Part shown: positions 11,396-20,207 of the stretch, one piece after another
How positions within the stretch are numbered: position 1 is the stretch's first letter
How the letters are laid out: each line of letters starts with the position of its first letter
DNA from: Streptomyces smyrnaeus
GTDB taxonomy: Bacteria; Actinomycetota; Actinomycetes; Streptomycetales; Streptomycetaceae
Assembly (NCBI RefSeq): GCF_017676345.1
Contig: NZ_JAFFZM010000001.1
Coordinates: 124,001 to 188,000, forward strand
DNA: 64,000 bases
Direction: 5' to 3'
The notes under the pieces: model-generated
Told to the model about the DNA's origin: nothing
Databases searched by the model: none
What the model saw: only the letters and a program-made list of their open reading frames with translations
Made by a program: the position numbers and the translations under genes

Positions 11396-12010
11396 ATGCA
11401 CCGGACCGACGCGAAGCCGTACTGGAACACCAATGTCGCCCGGCACCAGGACATTCTCCGTGCCGTTCCGGAGGAGTGCGGCAAGGCACTGGACATCGGG
11501 TGCGGTGACGGGCTGCTGGCGCGCAAGCTGACGGCGCGGGCCACGCATGTCACCTGCGTGGACAGCTCGCCCGAGATGATCGCCCGGGCCCGTGAACTGG
11601 CCACCGGCCACAGCGGGATCGCCTGCGTCGAGGGCGACTTCCTCAGCATCGACCTGCCCGCGCGGGGCTACGACTTCGTCTGCTCGGTGGCCACGATCCA
11701 CCACATGGACTTCGAGGCTGCCCTGGTCCGTATGCGCGAACTGCTGCGGCCCGGCGGCACCCTGGTGGTGGTCGGTCTGGCCCGCGAGGCGGGACCCGCG
11801 GAGTGGGCAGCGACGATCGCGGCCGCTCCCCTGGTGCGGATCACAAAAGCCCTGCGCCGGGCGGACAGCCCCCAGGGCATGCCTGTCGCCGACCCGTACA
11901 TGAGCTACGGCCAGGTGCACGCGACGGCACGGCGACTGCTGCCGGGAGTCCGCTACCGGCGACACCTCCTTCGCCGGTACTCCCTGACCTGGCACAAGCC
12001 ACGCTCCTAG
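11396..12010 (+). CDS. Class I SAM-dependent methyltransferase
   Basis: 204 residues. Rossmann-type methyltransferase with motif I ALDIGCGDGLLARKL (about residue 33), motif II acidic VDSSPEM, post-I EGDFLSIDLP and motif IV-V CSVATIHHMDFEAAL followed by LRPGGTLVVVGLAR. Substrate unknown; small-molecule methylation is likely. It is clearly paralogous to the gene at 19432-20091 (same motif order and a similar C-terminal end YSLTWHK versus YTLVWRA). Confidence 0.85.
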   Translation: MHRTDAKPYWNTNVARHQDILRAVPEECGKALDIGCGDGLLARKLTARATHVTCVDSSPEMIARARELATGHSGIACVEGDFLSIDLPARGYDFVCSVATIHHMDFEAALVRMRELLRPGGTLVVVGLAREAGPAEWAATIAAAPLVRITKALRRADSPQGMPVADPYMSYGQVHATARRLLPGVRYRRHLLRRYSLTWHKPRS

Positions 12011-12075
12011 CGCACCTCGCACCTGGCGCGCCTCACAAGAGTGCGGGCCGTCCGCGCTCCATGCGGCCACGAGAG

Positions 12076-12111
12076 CCCCGCACTGCCGGACCCGGGTCCG
12101 GCAGTGCGGGG
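12076..12111. terminator. Perfect 18-bp inverted repeat after the methyltransferase
   Basis: Uninterrupted palindrome with half-site CCCCGCACTGCCGGACCC, 65 bp after the stop at 12010. As RNA or cruciform it gives a very stable hairpin without a T tract. Most likely the transcription terminator. Confidence 0.65.
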
Positions 12112-12123
12112 AAGGAAACGGGC

Positions 12124-12206
12124 GGAACGTGGCCGACCGGCGCCCGAGGTCCCCGGTACGGAAGGTGCGGCGACCTCGTACCCGGCACGGGGTCCGGCCA
12201 CGTTCC
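12124..12206. repeat. Nested long inverted repeat
   Basis: Outer 12-bp arms GGAACGTGGCCG (12124-12135) and CGGCCACGTTCC (12195-12206) enclose an inner 7-bp pair CGAGGTC / GACCTCG. The transcript would form a long stem of about 80 bases directly after the terminator hairpin. Function unknown. Confidence 0.5.
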
Positions 12207-12980
12207 TGCCCGGCCCTCCCGCGCACGCACATCCGGTGCGCACCCTCGTCATAGCCGTTCAGAGGGGCACCGGACGGTGCTGCGGGGGGCGACGGGGCCG
12301 GTTGCCCGGCTCTGCGCGGGAGACGGCTGTCGGCGCGGTCCGTCGGCCGGGTCGGCCGACGCGTGCCGGTCGTCTCCCGGTACGGGCGGAGCGGGTATCC
12401 ACGGCCCCGTCGGTCCGGGAGGCCGGCAGCTGGTCAGCTGCCGGTACCCGCCAAGGGCGGGCCGATCTTCGGCACCGACGCCTTGCCGGTCACGGAGACC
12501 GGCCCGCGGGTGCGGCGTTCGCCCGCGACGTGTCGCTGTTGTCCCCGCCGCAGCCCGCCGGCCGCCGGTGGCGCGGTGGTCGCCACGACGACCCGCACGG
12601 CCCGCGCGGGGCGCCCGGAGCGGCTCCACGGCGGGCAGCGGCGGGCGCCCGCCCCGGCAGTCTCCTGTGCGCTCCGCCCGGTGGTCATCTCGTGGTCGCG
12701 TGTCATGGTTGCCGTCAACTCCCTGCTCGGTGCCGCCCCCTCCGGTGGCGGGCCGTACACAGGGTTCGATGGCGGACCGGGCGAGAAAGTTCACGGGAAC
12801 CGGGATCTTTTTTCGTCGCGCCGCACGGCGGGGACCGTCGGGAGGGCTGACGCCTCGGCTCGGCCGTACGGCGGGCGGAGTCGGTGGCGTCCGGCGTGCT
12901 GCCCATAATCCCGCGCTATGGGCCAAATGCTATTACCCGAATCGCTCGGATTCCGGAAACCTGGTACTTCCCTGGACGCC

Positions 12981-13811
12981 ATGCGCGAGTTCTCGCGTTC
13001 TCGCGCTCTTCGGAAACGAGGAATCTTGCGAATCACCAGGTTACTCCCCACGCTCATAGCCGCATTGTTGGCCACCCTCACGTTCAGCACCGCAGCGGTG
13101 GCCGAGAACCGTTCCTCCGGTGCCGGTTCCGGTGCCGGTTCCGGTTCCGGTGGTGTCTCCGTCCGTGTCGCGACCGACACCCGCGCCTCCGGCGACGAAC
13201 AGCGGCCGATCATCGGCGGCGGATACGCCCAAAGCGGCCCCTGGGCCGCACGGTTGTTCTCCGGCGGGAGACAGACGTGCAGCTCGACGATCATCGCCCC
13301 CACCTGGATCCTCACCGCCAGACACTGCGTCAGCGGCGGTCAGTTGTCGTTCCGCATCGGCAGCCTCGACCAGACGACCGGCGGCACCACCGCCAACGGC
13401 ACGCAGATCTACACCCATCCGTCGGCGGATCTGGCACTGGTCCGCCTCGACCGGTCCGTCTCGACGACCTACTCGCCGCTGGGCCGGCCGGGTTCGGTGT
13501 CCGTCGGCCAGACCGTGCAGGTCTACGGCTGGGGCGCCACCTCCCGGTGCGGCCAGGAGATCAACTGCCAGTCGCGCTACCTGAAGTACGCGAACGTCAT
13601 CGTCAGCGGGGGCTGCCGTGATGCCTACAACGGCTCCGCCATCTGCGCCCGGCGCGGTGACGGCATCACCGCCGGCGGCGACTCCGGCGGCCCGATGATG
13701 GCCGGCGGCGTGCAGGTCGGCGTCGCGTCCACCAGCGACCGGCAGACCACCACGGCATACACGAACGTGACGCAGTACCGCTCCTGGATCCAGTCCATCG
13801 CGGGCGTCTGA
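12981..13811 (+). CDS. Secreted trypsin-like serine protease (S1 family)
   Basis: Signal peptide followed by a Gly/Ser-rich propeptide and a chymotrypsin-fold domain. Catalytic triad visible: His115 in LTARHCV, Asp150 in HPSADLALVRL, Ser235 in GGDSGGPM. Propeptide cleavage before IIGGGYAQ is expected, as in trypsins. Six Cys could form three disulfides. Secreted extracellular protease of late growth. Start uncertain: ATG 12981 has no clear RBS, while TTG 13026 has GAGGA close upstream and still gives a full signal peptide (MRITRLLPTLIAALL). A TTA codon at 13041-13043 in the signal peptide makes translation dependent on bldA tRNA. Confidence 0.9.
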   Translation: MREFSRSRALRKRGILRITRLLPTLIAALLATLTFSTAAVAENRSSGAGSGAGSGSGGVSVRVATDTRASGDEQRPIIGGGYAQSGPWAARLFSGGRQTCSSTIIAPTWILTARHCVSGGQLSFRIGSLDQTTGGTTANGTQIYTHPSADLALVRLDRSVSTTYSPLGRPGSVSVGQTVQVYGWGATSRCGQEINCQSRYLKYANVIVSGGCRDAYNGSAICARRGDGITAGGDSGGPMMAGGVQVGVASTSDRQTTTAYTNVTQYRSWIQSIAGV

Positions 13812-14113
13812 GCCGTAGGGTCCACCCCGGCCGGGACAGGGCCGCGCGACTTCCCCAGGCGGCCCCCGTGGCCGTCCACCACCCGCCCGTCCTGACCCTC
13901 CTGCCCCTCCTGTTCGTTCTGCTCGCCCCGCCCGCCCCGCAGCCGACCGCGGGGCGGGCGGACGCACGTCCGTACCCGGACGAGCGGAACGGGACCGGGC
14001 CGAACCAACGGCCTGCGGTCCGGCCACCGGCCGCATACCGTGGGAGGAAGCCACGCCGGTGTCGCCCCACCCGCGCGGAGCCGACACCGGGTTGCCGGTC
14101 CTGCCGGTGCCGC
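13812..14113. other. Spacer between convergent protease and membrane protein genes
   Basis: 302 bp, GC-rich, with pyrimidine-rich tracts around 13885-13945 on the plus strand. I see no gene and no convincing terminator hairpin. Confidence 0.35.
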
Positions 14114-14743
14114 TCAGCGCTGGGGACGGCGGCGACGCCGGGCGCGGACGGCGGAGGGGGGCCGGGCGCCGGTCGGCGCGAGAGCGTCGAGGATGCCCTG
14201 GTCCGCTTCGAGCACGACCCGCAGCAGCGCGGCGCCCCGGTCGGGGTCGTCGCCACCGAGAAGGGCGTCGAGTTGGCGGAGGGTGTCTCGCAGGGCGGCG
14301 GCGGTCTCCAGGTAGGCGGCGGCGATACGGACCACTGTCGCCGCCGCCGGAACGGCCAGGCCGCACAGCAGCCCCACCGTCCCCCAGGCCCCGGCAAGGG
14401 TGGTGGTGAGAACGGTGCACACAGCGACGGTCCTCCTGGGCAGGGACGGGCCTGAGAGCCGGACCAGTCCCCCGGAGGTGACGTGGTCCTCCACCGTGCT
14501 GAGGTGGAGCGCGAGCAGTCGGCGGCACAGCGCCGCGTCACCGGCCACGCTGCCACCGGCGCGCACCTCCCGCAGAAAGCGCAGCGGCAGTGTCCGGGCC
14601 TGGCGACGGAAGAGCATCCGCTGCGCGGTCTGCCACAGCAGCCTCGGCAGCAGCACGGCGAGAACGACTGTGACCAGTAATGCCGGGCCACAGCGCTCCA
14701 GCAGCGCGTACAAGGGGGAAGCGGAAGAAGTGAAGAGGGCCAC
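14114..14743 (-). CDS. Membrane protein of unknown function
   Basis: 209 residues. An N-terminal helix (ALLVTVVLAVLLPRLLW) and a second hydrophobic pair (VAVCTVLTTTLAGAWGTVGLLCGLAVPAAATVV in parts) are separated by a cytosolic-looking segment with LCRRLLALHLSTVEDHV; the C-terminus is Arg-rich. No family recognised. GTG 14743 is chosen because GGAGG lies eight bases upstream; the frame continues to 14929 without a better start. It is divergent from the sigma-factor gene at 14930, 186 bp away, so the two may be functionally linked. Confidence 0.6.
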   Translation of the reverse strand: MALFTSSASPLYALLERCGPALLVTVVLAVLLPRLLWQTAQRMLFRRQARTLPLRFLREVRAGGSVAGDAALCRRLLALHLSTVEDHVTSGGLVRLSGPSLPRRTVAVCTVLTTTLAGAWGTVGLLCGLAVPAAATVVRIAAAYLETAAALRDTLRQLDALLGGDDPDRGAALLRVVLEADQGILDALAPTGARPPSAVRARRRRRPQR

Positions 14744-14929
14744 GGGAGCCTCCTGGGTGCCCGGAATCGGCTTACGGAGGCCCGGGGCGCGAGGGCCCGG
14801 GGTTTCCCGGAGTTCGCGGCGGATTCCGCCGAGATTTTTCCGGCAGGCGCGGCGACGGCACTCCGCACGGGCCGCTTGCGCGCCGCTCCTCGCGCCGAGC
14901 CGCTCCCGAAGCGGGCAGGAGGCAGGCAC

Positions 14930-16738
14930 ATGACGGACCCCGCGCTCTCACACCGGCGGGACGCGAAGGAGGTGGGCGACGGTGAACTGCTGGAGCGCGT
15001 ACGCCGACCGCGCACTCCCCGGGACCGTGCCGAGGCCCTGGAGGAGATCACCGACCGGCACTTCCGGGATGTGCTGCTCTATCTGACGCGCCGTGTCAAA
15101 GACGCCGACCTGGGCATGGAGCTGACCCAGCAGACATTCGCCGACGCCATCGCCGCGCTGGTGTCGAAGGACCCGGAGAGTCAGCCGCGTTCGGGGGACC
15201 GGCTCGGCGCCTGGCTCACCGGAATCGCCAAGAACCGGCTCCGTGCGCACTTCACCCGGCGCAGGAGACTCGCCGAACGGAGCAAGCCGCTCGGGCAGGA
15301 CGAGTCGATGGACGACCATCCGCTCGACGAGCCCGACCGGCCCGATCCGGCGGACGACCCCGTGCGCCTCTTCCAGGCCCGCCGCGTCATCGGTGACGTG
15401 GTCGCCACGCTGCCCGTGGACGATCGCCTCCTGTACCAGTGGTACTTCGAGGACCAGCTCAAACCCGCCGACATCGCCGACCGGTTGGCGGCGGCTCAGC
15501 CGGCGAGCGCCGCACCGAGCGGCGGCGCGACCGGTGCCGTGCCGTCGCAGTCCGTGGCCGACGCCCCCGGCGGGCAGCGGCGCGCTCCGAGCGGGAAGAC
15601 CCTCAACAACCGGGTCACCGCCCTCAAGACCGTGGTCGCCGAAGGGTTCCACGCCTATCTGCTCGTCCACAACGACCGCACACTGTGTCCGACGCTCGAC
15701 GGCATCATCGGCCGGTATCCGCGCGGCTTCAGCGCGCCGCTGCGCGACCATGTCGTCAAGCACACCTACAACTGCGCGCAGTGCGGGACGTGCGCCCGCT
15801 GCCGGGTCTGCCGGATCAGGGAGCCGGAGCGGATCACCAGCGCCTGCACCGCGTCGCGTGACTGCCGGGCCTGCGGCATCTGCGAGAGGGAGAGCATCGC
15901 GCTGAAGGCCGACTGGGCGCCGGCCCTCGTTCTCGTTCTCGGTCTGCGGCCCGTCCGCGAGGCCATCAGCGACATCATCCGAGGCACCGTGCCGGTCGGT
16001 CATCAGGACGGCGCCCCACCCGAGCGCCGGCCTCCGGCGCGTCGGCGCCGCTCACGTGTGCTCGCGGGCGCCGCGGCTGCCGTCCTCGTCGGTGCCGCGG
16101 GGGGCGCCGTCGCCCATCTGCTCACCGGCCCGGCGGACGGCCGGGCCTCGGCGGGTTCCGGGCCGGACGGCACCGAGACGATCACCGTCGTACCCGTAGG
16201 GGCCCAGGGCGACCCCCACCCCGACCACACCGTGGAGCTGGCGTCGGGGACCACGGTGCAGAGCTGCTCCGCCTCCGCCTTCGCGGTCAGCCGCGACATC
16301 GTCTCCTGCTCGCCGAACGTGCTGACCGCGCAGGCGTGCTGGGTCAGACCCGACGACCGCACGCGGGTGCTGTGCGGCTCGCCCAAGGGGAAGCGGTTAC
16401 GGGAGTACCGTGCGAGCGCCCCCGTTCCACGGACAGCGCCGAAGCCGCGCAGCGCGATCGTGCCCTGGGCCGTCGAGCTGGCCGACGGCACTTGGTGCAC
16501 GCCCCGCTGGGCCGGTCCTCCGGCGTCCCTCCCCGGCAAGCTCAGCGACCGGTACCACTGCTCGACCCCCGACGGAGCATCAGCCGGACTCGTCGTCGAG
16601 GACTCGGACACTCCCCTTCTGGACAAGAGCGCACCGCGCTGGAAGACCCGGGTCGTGCAACGCACGAAGAACGGCTCCGGCTTCACCGCTCCGACCTGGC
16701 AGGAGGTGGCGGCCGTCTACTACGCGGGACGGCCCTGA
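14930..16738 (+). CDS. ECF-type sigma factor fused to Cys cluster, transmembrane helix and extracytoplasmic domain
   Basis: 602 residues. The N-terminal part is an ECF sigma: region 2 HFRDVLLYLTRRVKDADLG with QTFADAI (residues 45-85), and a region-4-like HTH (residues 160-245, LPVDDRLLYQWYFEDQLKPADIA, later NNRVTALK) interrupted by an Ala/Ser-rich insert. Then a cluster of nine Cys within about 40 residues (NCAQCGTCARCRVC, then CTASRDCRACGIC), likely metal-binding. One membrane helix (residues 373-397, VLAGAAAAVLVGAAGG) and an outside domain of about 200 residues with paired Cys follow. The layout suggests sigma and sensor/anti-sigma functions in one chain. AGGAGG precedes ATG 14930. TTA codon at 16397. 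Confidence 0.8.
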   Translation: MTDPALSHRRDAKEVGDGELLERVRRPRTPRDRAEALEEITDRHFRDVLLYLTRRVKDADLGMELTQQTFADAIAALVSKDPESQPRSGDRLGAWLTGIAKNRLRAHFTRRRRLAERSKPLGQDESMDDHPLDEPDRPDPADDPVRLFQARRVIGDVVATLPVDDRLLYQWYFEDQLKPADIADRLAAAQPASAAPSGGATGAVPSQSVADAPGGQRRAPSGKTLNNRVTALKTVVAEGFHAYLLVHNDRTLCPTLDGIIGRYPRGFSAPLRDHVVKHTYNCAQCGTCARCRVCRIREPERITSACTASRDCRACGICERESIALKADWAPALVLVLGLRPVREAISDIIRGTVPVGHQDGAPPERRPPARRRRSRVLAGAAAAVLVGAAGGAVAHLLTGPADGRASAGSGPDGTETITVVPVGAQGDPHPDHTVELASGTTVQSCSASAFAVSRDIVSCSPNVLTAQACWVRPDDRTRVLCGSPKGKRLREYRASAPVPRTAPKPRSAIVPWAVELADGTWCTPRWAGPPASLPGKLSDRYHCSTPDGASAGLVVEDSDTPLLDKSAPRWKTRVVQRTKNGSGFTAPTWQEVAAVYYAGRP

Positions 16739-16864
16739 ACCGTCGGTGTCCCTCGGCCGATCGACCGACGGAATCGGCTGATCTTCCTGGCGTTCGGACC
16801 ACCTACCGGAATCTGAACCGCTCGCGGTTGCCTCCGGCAAGCACCGCCCTACAGGATGATCGCT

Positions 16865-18310
16865 GTGCCAACTAACGCCTCCACCACCCCCCTTGGGGAT
16901 GCCTGGCCACGCGTACGCACGCCGTGGCCCGCCCGTAGCGCCCCGCTCTACGGCCAGAACTTCGCCAGTGATCCCTTCTCGTACTACGAAAGCCTTCGCA
17001 AAACCTTCGGTCCGGTGGCTCCTGTGACGCTGGAGGAGACCGGAGCCTTCCGCGGGTACCTCGTCCTGGACCACGCCTACCAGTTGGAGATCCTGCAAAA
17101 CCGTGGCCATGTGTGGACGCGGGACTCCCGCTGGTACCGCGACTTCGCCGAGGGAGCCCTGCCTCCGCACCCGCTGATCCCTCAGTTCGCCTACCGGCGC
17201 AGCCGCCTGTACGCCGAGGGCATGGAGCACGCGCGGCTCTCGGGCCCCGGCAACAAGGCGCTGGCCGAGCTCGATCTGCTGCGTACCCGCGACCTGATCG
17301 AGGACCTGGCCGAGCAGCTGATCACCTCGTTCTTCCCCGAGGGGCCCGCGGAGTGGAACCAGGTCGACATCCTGGACCGGTACGCGCTGCAGCTTCCGCT
17401 GCTGGTCATGATGCGGCTGATGGGCATGGACGAGGGCAGTGCGCTGGCCACCGGCGACGCCATTCACGAGATGCTCAGCGGGGGGCCGGGCGCGCAGCGT
17501 GCCGCCGCGGAACTCGACTCCCGGATGCGCGCCCTGGTCGAGGAGAAGCAGCGCGACCCCGGGCCCGATCTCGTCTCCTGGATGCACCACTTCAACCGGA
17601 GCACGCAACCGGAACTGGACACCCATCAGCTGAGTGAGGATGTGTGGCTGCAGATCGTCGCCGGTCGTGGCGCCAGCACGACCTGGATCTGCAACACCGT
17701 GCTGGAGCTGCTGACCAATCCGGAGCTCAACGCGGATGTCATCGCCGGGCGCTGTCAGATGGAGGAGGCGATGAACCGCGTCATGTGGGTCAACGCCCCC
17801 ATCCAGAACCTCATCGGCCGCTGGGCCACCCAGGACACCACGCTGGGCGGATACCCGGTCAACTGCGGCGACATGGCGATCATCTGCCTCGGAGCGACCG
17901 GCGCGGACCCGACGATGCTGTCCGCCGGCTTCGACGTCTCCCGTACCAACAGATCGCATCTCGCCTGGGGCGCCGGCTCCCACGGGTGTCCGGCACCGGA
18001 TCTGGGCACCCTCATCGTCCGTACCGGCCTCGAGGTCCTGTGGAACAGGCTGCCGGGGCTTCGGCTGGCCGTTCCCAAGGAGAGGCTCAGCTGGGACCTG
18101 CCGTACGTCGCCCGGTCCCCCACCGCGCTGCCGGTGACGTTCCCTCTCCCGCCCACTCCCCCGATGAATGGACAGCAGTGGACAGCACAGCACAGCTTCA
18201 TCTCGAACCCGCCCCGGCCGATCTCCACGGAACGGAAGGAGCAGCCCTCCGAGCCGCGGGGCCGGTTGCCACTGTGGCGCTCCCTGGTGGCGTGGTGGCC
18301 AAAGCGGTGA
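16865..18310 (+). CDS. Cytochrome P450, CYP157-like, without ExxR motif
   Basis: 481 residues. Heme-ligand loop HLAWGAGSHGCPAPDLG with Cys375. In the K helix the usual ExxR is replaced: the aligned stretch is MEEAMNRVMW, where Arg is one position late. The I helix reads VAGRGASTTWICN rather than AGHETT. CYP157 enzymes of Streptomyces are known to lack ExxR and to be paired with a second P450, as here. Substrate unknown. GTG 16865 preferred because AGGA lies eight bases upstream; ATG 16856 also possible. The last 45 residues overlap the next gene by 133 bp in another frame. Confidence 0.85.
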   Translation: MPTNASTTPLGDAWPRVRTPWPARSAPLYGQNFASDPFSYYESLRKTFGPVAPVTLEETGAFRGYLVLDHAYQLEILQNRGHVWTRDSRWYRDFAEGALPPHPLIPQFAYRRSRLYAEGMEHARLSGPGNKALAELDLLRTRDLIEDLAEQLITSFFPEGPAEWNQVDILDRYALQLPLLVMMRLMGMDEGSALATGDAIHEMLSGGPGAQRAAAELDSRMRALVEEKQRDPGPDLVSWMHHFNRSTQPELDTHQLSEDVWLQIVAGRGASTTWICNTVLELLTNPELNADVIAGRCQMEEAMNRVMWVNAPIQNLIGRWATQDTTLGGYPVNCGDMAIICLGATGADPTMLSAGFDVSRTNRSHLAWGAGSHGCPAPDLGTLIVRTGLEVLWNRLPGLRLAVPKERLSWDLPYVARSPTALPVTFPLPPTPPMNGQQWTAQHSFISNPPRPISTERKEQPSEPRGRLPLWRSLVAWWPKR

Positions 18311-19416
18311 CGACCCGGGAGGCGGGCGCCCTGGTGCTGGGCGACCCCCGCTTCTCCAAGGACATCCGGAACTGGGGCGCGCACGCACGCGGGGAGATAC
18401 CCGCCGACTGGCCGCTGCTGTTCATCGTGGAGGGCAAGGGCCTGCTCACCACCGACGGGGAGACCCACCGGCGGCTGCGGCTGCCCATCCAGCGTGCCAT
18501 CTCGCCGCGCCGGGTGCAGGCGCTGCGCCCCCGTATCGAAGCCATCGCCGACCGGTTGCTGGCAGACCTCGCCGCCGTGCCCGCGGAGGAGGAGACGGAC
18601 CTGCACAAGGGCTTCGCACTGCCGCTCCCGCTGGATGTCATCTGCTCCCTGCTCGGTGTCCCGGAGGAGGGCACGCTGCGCCAGGAGTTGCACGAACTTT
18701 CGGCAGCGGCGATGAACTCCGAGGCCGACGTCGAAGAGGTGCAGAACACCGTCGGCCGCCGCTTCCCGGCGACGCTGATGTCGCTGATCGAGCAGAAGCG
18801 CGCCCGCGGCGACCGGGACGATCTGACGATGGACCTGGTGGCGGCCCTGGACGAGGGGGAGCTCACCGAGGCGGAGGTCATCGGCAATCTGGTGGTGACG
18901 GTCATCGGTGGGCACGAGACCACGGCCAACCTGATCTGCCACGCCGTCAAGGGGCTGCTGACGCACCCCGAAACGCTGGAGGCGGCCAGGGCCCAGGAGA
19001 AAGCGGGTGAGAACCCGTGGCCCGCCATCGTCGAGGAGGCACTGCGCTGGGAGTCCCCCAGCCGCAATGTGATGTTCCGCTACGCCACCGAGGACGTGGA
19101 CGTGGACGGTGCCGTCATCCGGGAGGGAGAGGCGGTGCTGGTGCCGCTGCCGGCCATCCAGCGTTGCCCGCACGCCTTCCCGGACCCGGATCCGGAGGTG
19201 TTCGCCCCCGACCGCCCGGACGTCTCGCGCCATCTGGCCTTCGGCTTCGGCCCGCACCGCTGCCCTGGCGCGTCCCTCGCCAGGCTGGAGGCCGAGATCG
19301 CGCTGCGGCGGCTGTTCGAGGACTTCCCCGAGTTGGCGCTGTCCTCCACCCCTGCTTCCAGGGTGCCGTCCCTGGGGATCAACGGCTACCAGCAACTGCC
19401 GGTCCTGCTGCGCTGA
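18178..19416 (+). CDS. Cytochrome P450 (CYP154-like)
   Basis: 412 residues with all canonical motifs: GRNW-type C-helix region (KDIRNWGAHARGEIPADWP), I helix VIGGHETTANL (about residue 243), K helix EEALRWE with ExxR, and heme loop FGFGPHRCPGASLARLE with Cys362. The N-terminus fits the actinobacterial pattern only if translation starts at GTG 18178 (MDSTAQLHLEP then LRAAGPVATVALPGG), which lies inside the preceding P450 gene. Redox partners are not encoded nearby. Co-transcription and translational coupling with the CYP157-like gene are likely. Confidence 0.88.
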   Translation: MDSTAQLHLEPAPADLHGTEGAALRAAGPVATVALPGGVVAKAVTTREAGALVLGDPRFSKDIRNWGAHARGEIPADWPLLFIVEGKGLLTTDGETHRRLRLPIQRAISPRRVQALRPRIEAIADRLLADLAAVPAEEETDLHKGFALPLPLDVICSLLGVPEEGTLRQELHELSAAAMNSEADVEEVQNTVGRRFPATLMSLIEQKRARGDRDDLTMDLVAALDEGELTEAEVIGNLVVTVIGGHETTANLICHAVKGLLTHPETLEAARAQEKAGENPWPAIVEEALRWESPSRNVMFRYATEDVDVDGAVIREGEAVLVPLPAIQRCPHAFPDPDPEVFAPDRPDVSRHLAFGFGPHRCPGASLARLEAEIALRRLFEDFPELALSSTPASRVPSLGINGYQQLPVLLR

Positions 19417-19431
19417 CCGGGCCTGCCGCGC

Positions 19432-20091
19432 TCAGGTGTCCGCACGCCATACGAGCGTGTACCGCCAGAACAGCCGACGGCGCAGCCGCGCGCCCGGCAG
19501 GACCAGGTGGGCTTCCCGGACGATCTCGGGGAAGCCCATCCGCGCCGGCCGGGTCGCGGCGGTCATCGAAGGGGGCGGTGGTGCCGTACGGCCTCGGTTG
19601 CGACTCCAGCCGACGGCGGCGTTCAGCGGTGCGGCGACGGCTCCCAGCAGATGGTCGCCGAGGGGCTGTGCCCGTGCGCACCCGACGACCACCAGCGTGC
19701 CTCCGGGAGCCAGCTGTCGCCGGAGGCGCTCAAGTGTTTCGGTGAACGGCAGATGGTGGAGGACCGCGACGCAGGTGATGACGTCGTAGGGCCCCGCGGG
19801 GAGCCGGGTCCGCGCGTCGGCGACGGTGAAGGTCACCGGGGTGCTCGCCGGTGTCGACTCCCTCGCCCGCGCGGTGATGGCCGGGTCGGCGTCGATCGCC
19901 TGCACCTCGTCGGCGCGGGTCGCCAGCAGTCTGGCCAGGTCACCGCTGCCGGCACCGACGTCGAGAGCGCGGCCGAAGCGCCGGGGAAGCTGCCGCAGGA
20001 TCCAGCGGTGGTAGTGCGCGTTGTGGTCCCACGGGTGCGCGGCGTTGAAGCGGTCGAGCGCGTTCAGGACGCGGTTCGGCAGCGTCGTCAT
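19432..20091 (-). CDS. Class I SAM-dependent methyltransferase
   Basis: 219 residues; motif I ALDVGAGSGDLARLL, acidic motif II AIDADPA, motif IV VITCVAVLHHLPFTETL and LAPGGTLVVVGCAR. Similar in architecture to the gene at 11396, so likely the same small-molecule family. Convergent with the P450 pair (16 bp between stops). ATG 20091. Confidence 0.85.
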   Translation of the reverse strand: MTTLPNRVLNALDRFNAAHPWDHNAHYHRWILRQLPRRFGRALDVGAGSGDLARLLATRADEVQAIDADPAITARARESTPASTPVTFTVADARTRLPAGPYDVITCVAVLHHLPFTETLERLRRQLAPGGTLVVVGCARAQPLGDHLLGAVAAPLNAAVGWSRNRGRTAPPPPSMTAATRPARMGFPEIVREAHLVLPGARLRRRLFWRYTLVWRADT

Positions 20092-20207
20092 GCGAGTAGT
20101 CCATCATGACGGCACTGCCGAACCGTCTCCCGGCCATCCCCGTGCCCACGGTGGCCGGTCCAGGCGTCGGCGGCCGGGCGGCGACCGGGCCGGCTGATCG
20201 CTACGGT

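Larger units (their letters stand above)
12011..12980. other. 970-bp spacer with large hairpins and no supported gene
   Basis: All six frames are open for long stretches because of extreme GC, but none shows third-position bias or recognisable domains. The left part has two large inverted repeats (12076-12111 and 12124-12206). The right part holds the protease promoter region, including AT-richer sequence near 12905-12960. A small unannotated RNA or degraded gene is possible. Confidence 0.5.

Noticed and set aside
12041..12926. Overlapping long frames on both strands in the methyltransferase-protease spacer
   Set aside because: No recognisable motif, no RBS and low-complexity Pro/Arg composition in every frame.
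17644..18177. Upstream extension of the second P450 frame
   Set aside because: This part is the shadow of the first P450; P450 N-terminal similarity begins only at GTG 18178.
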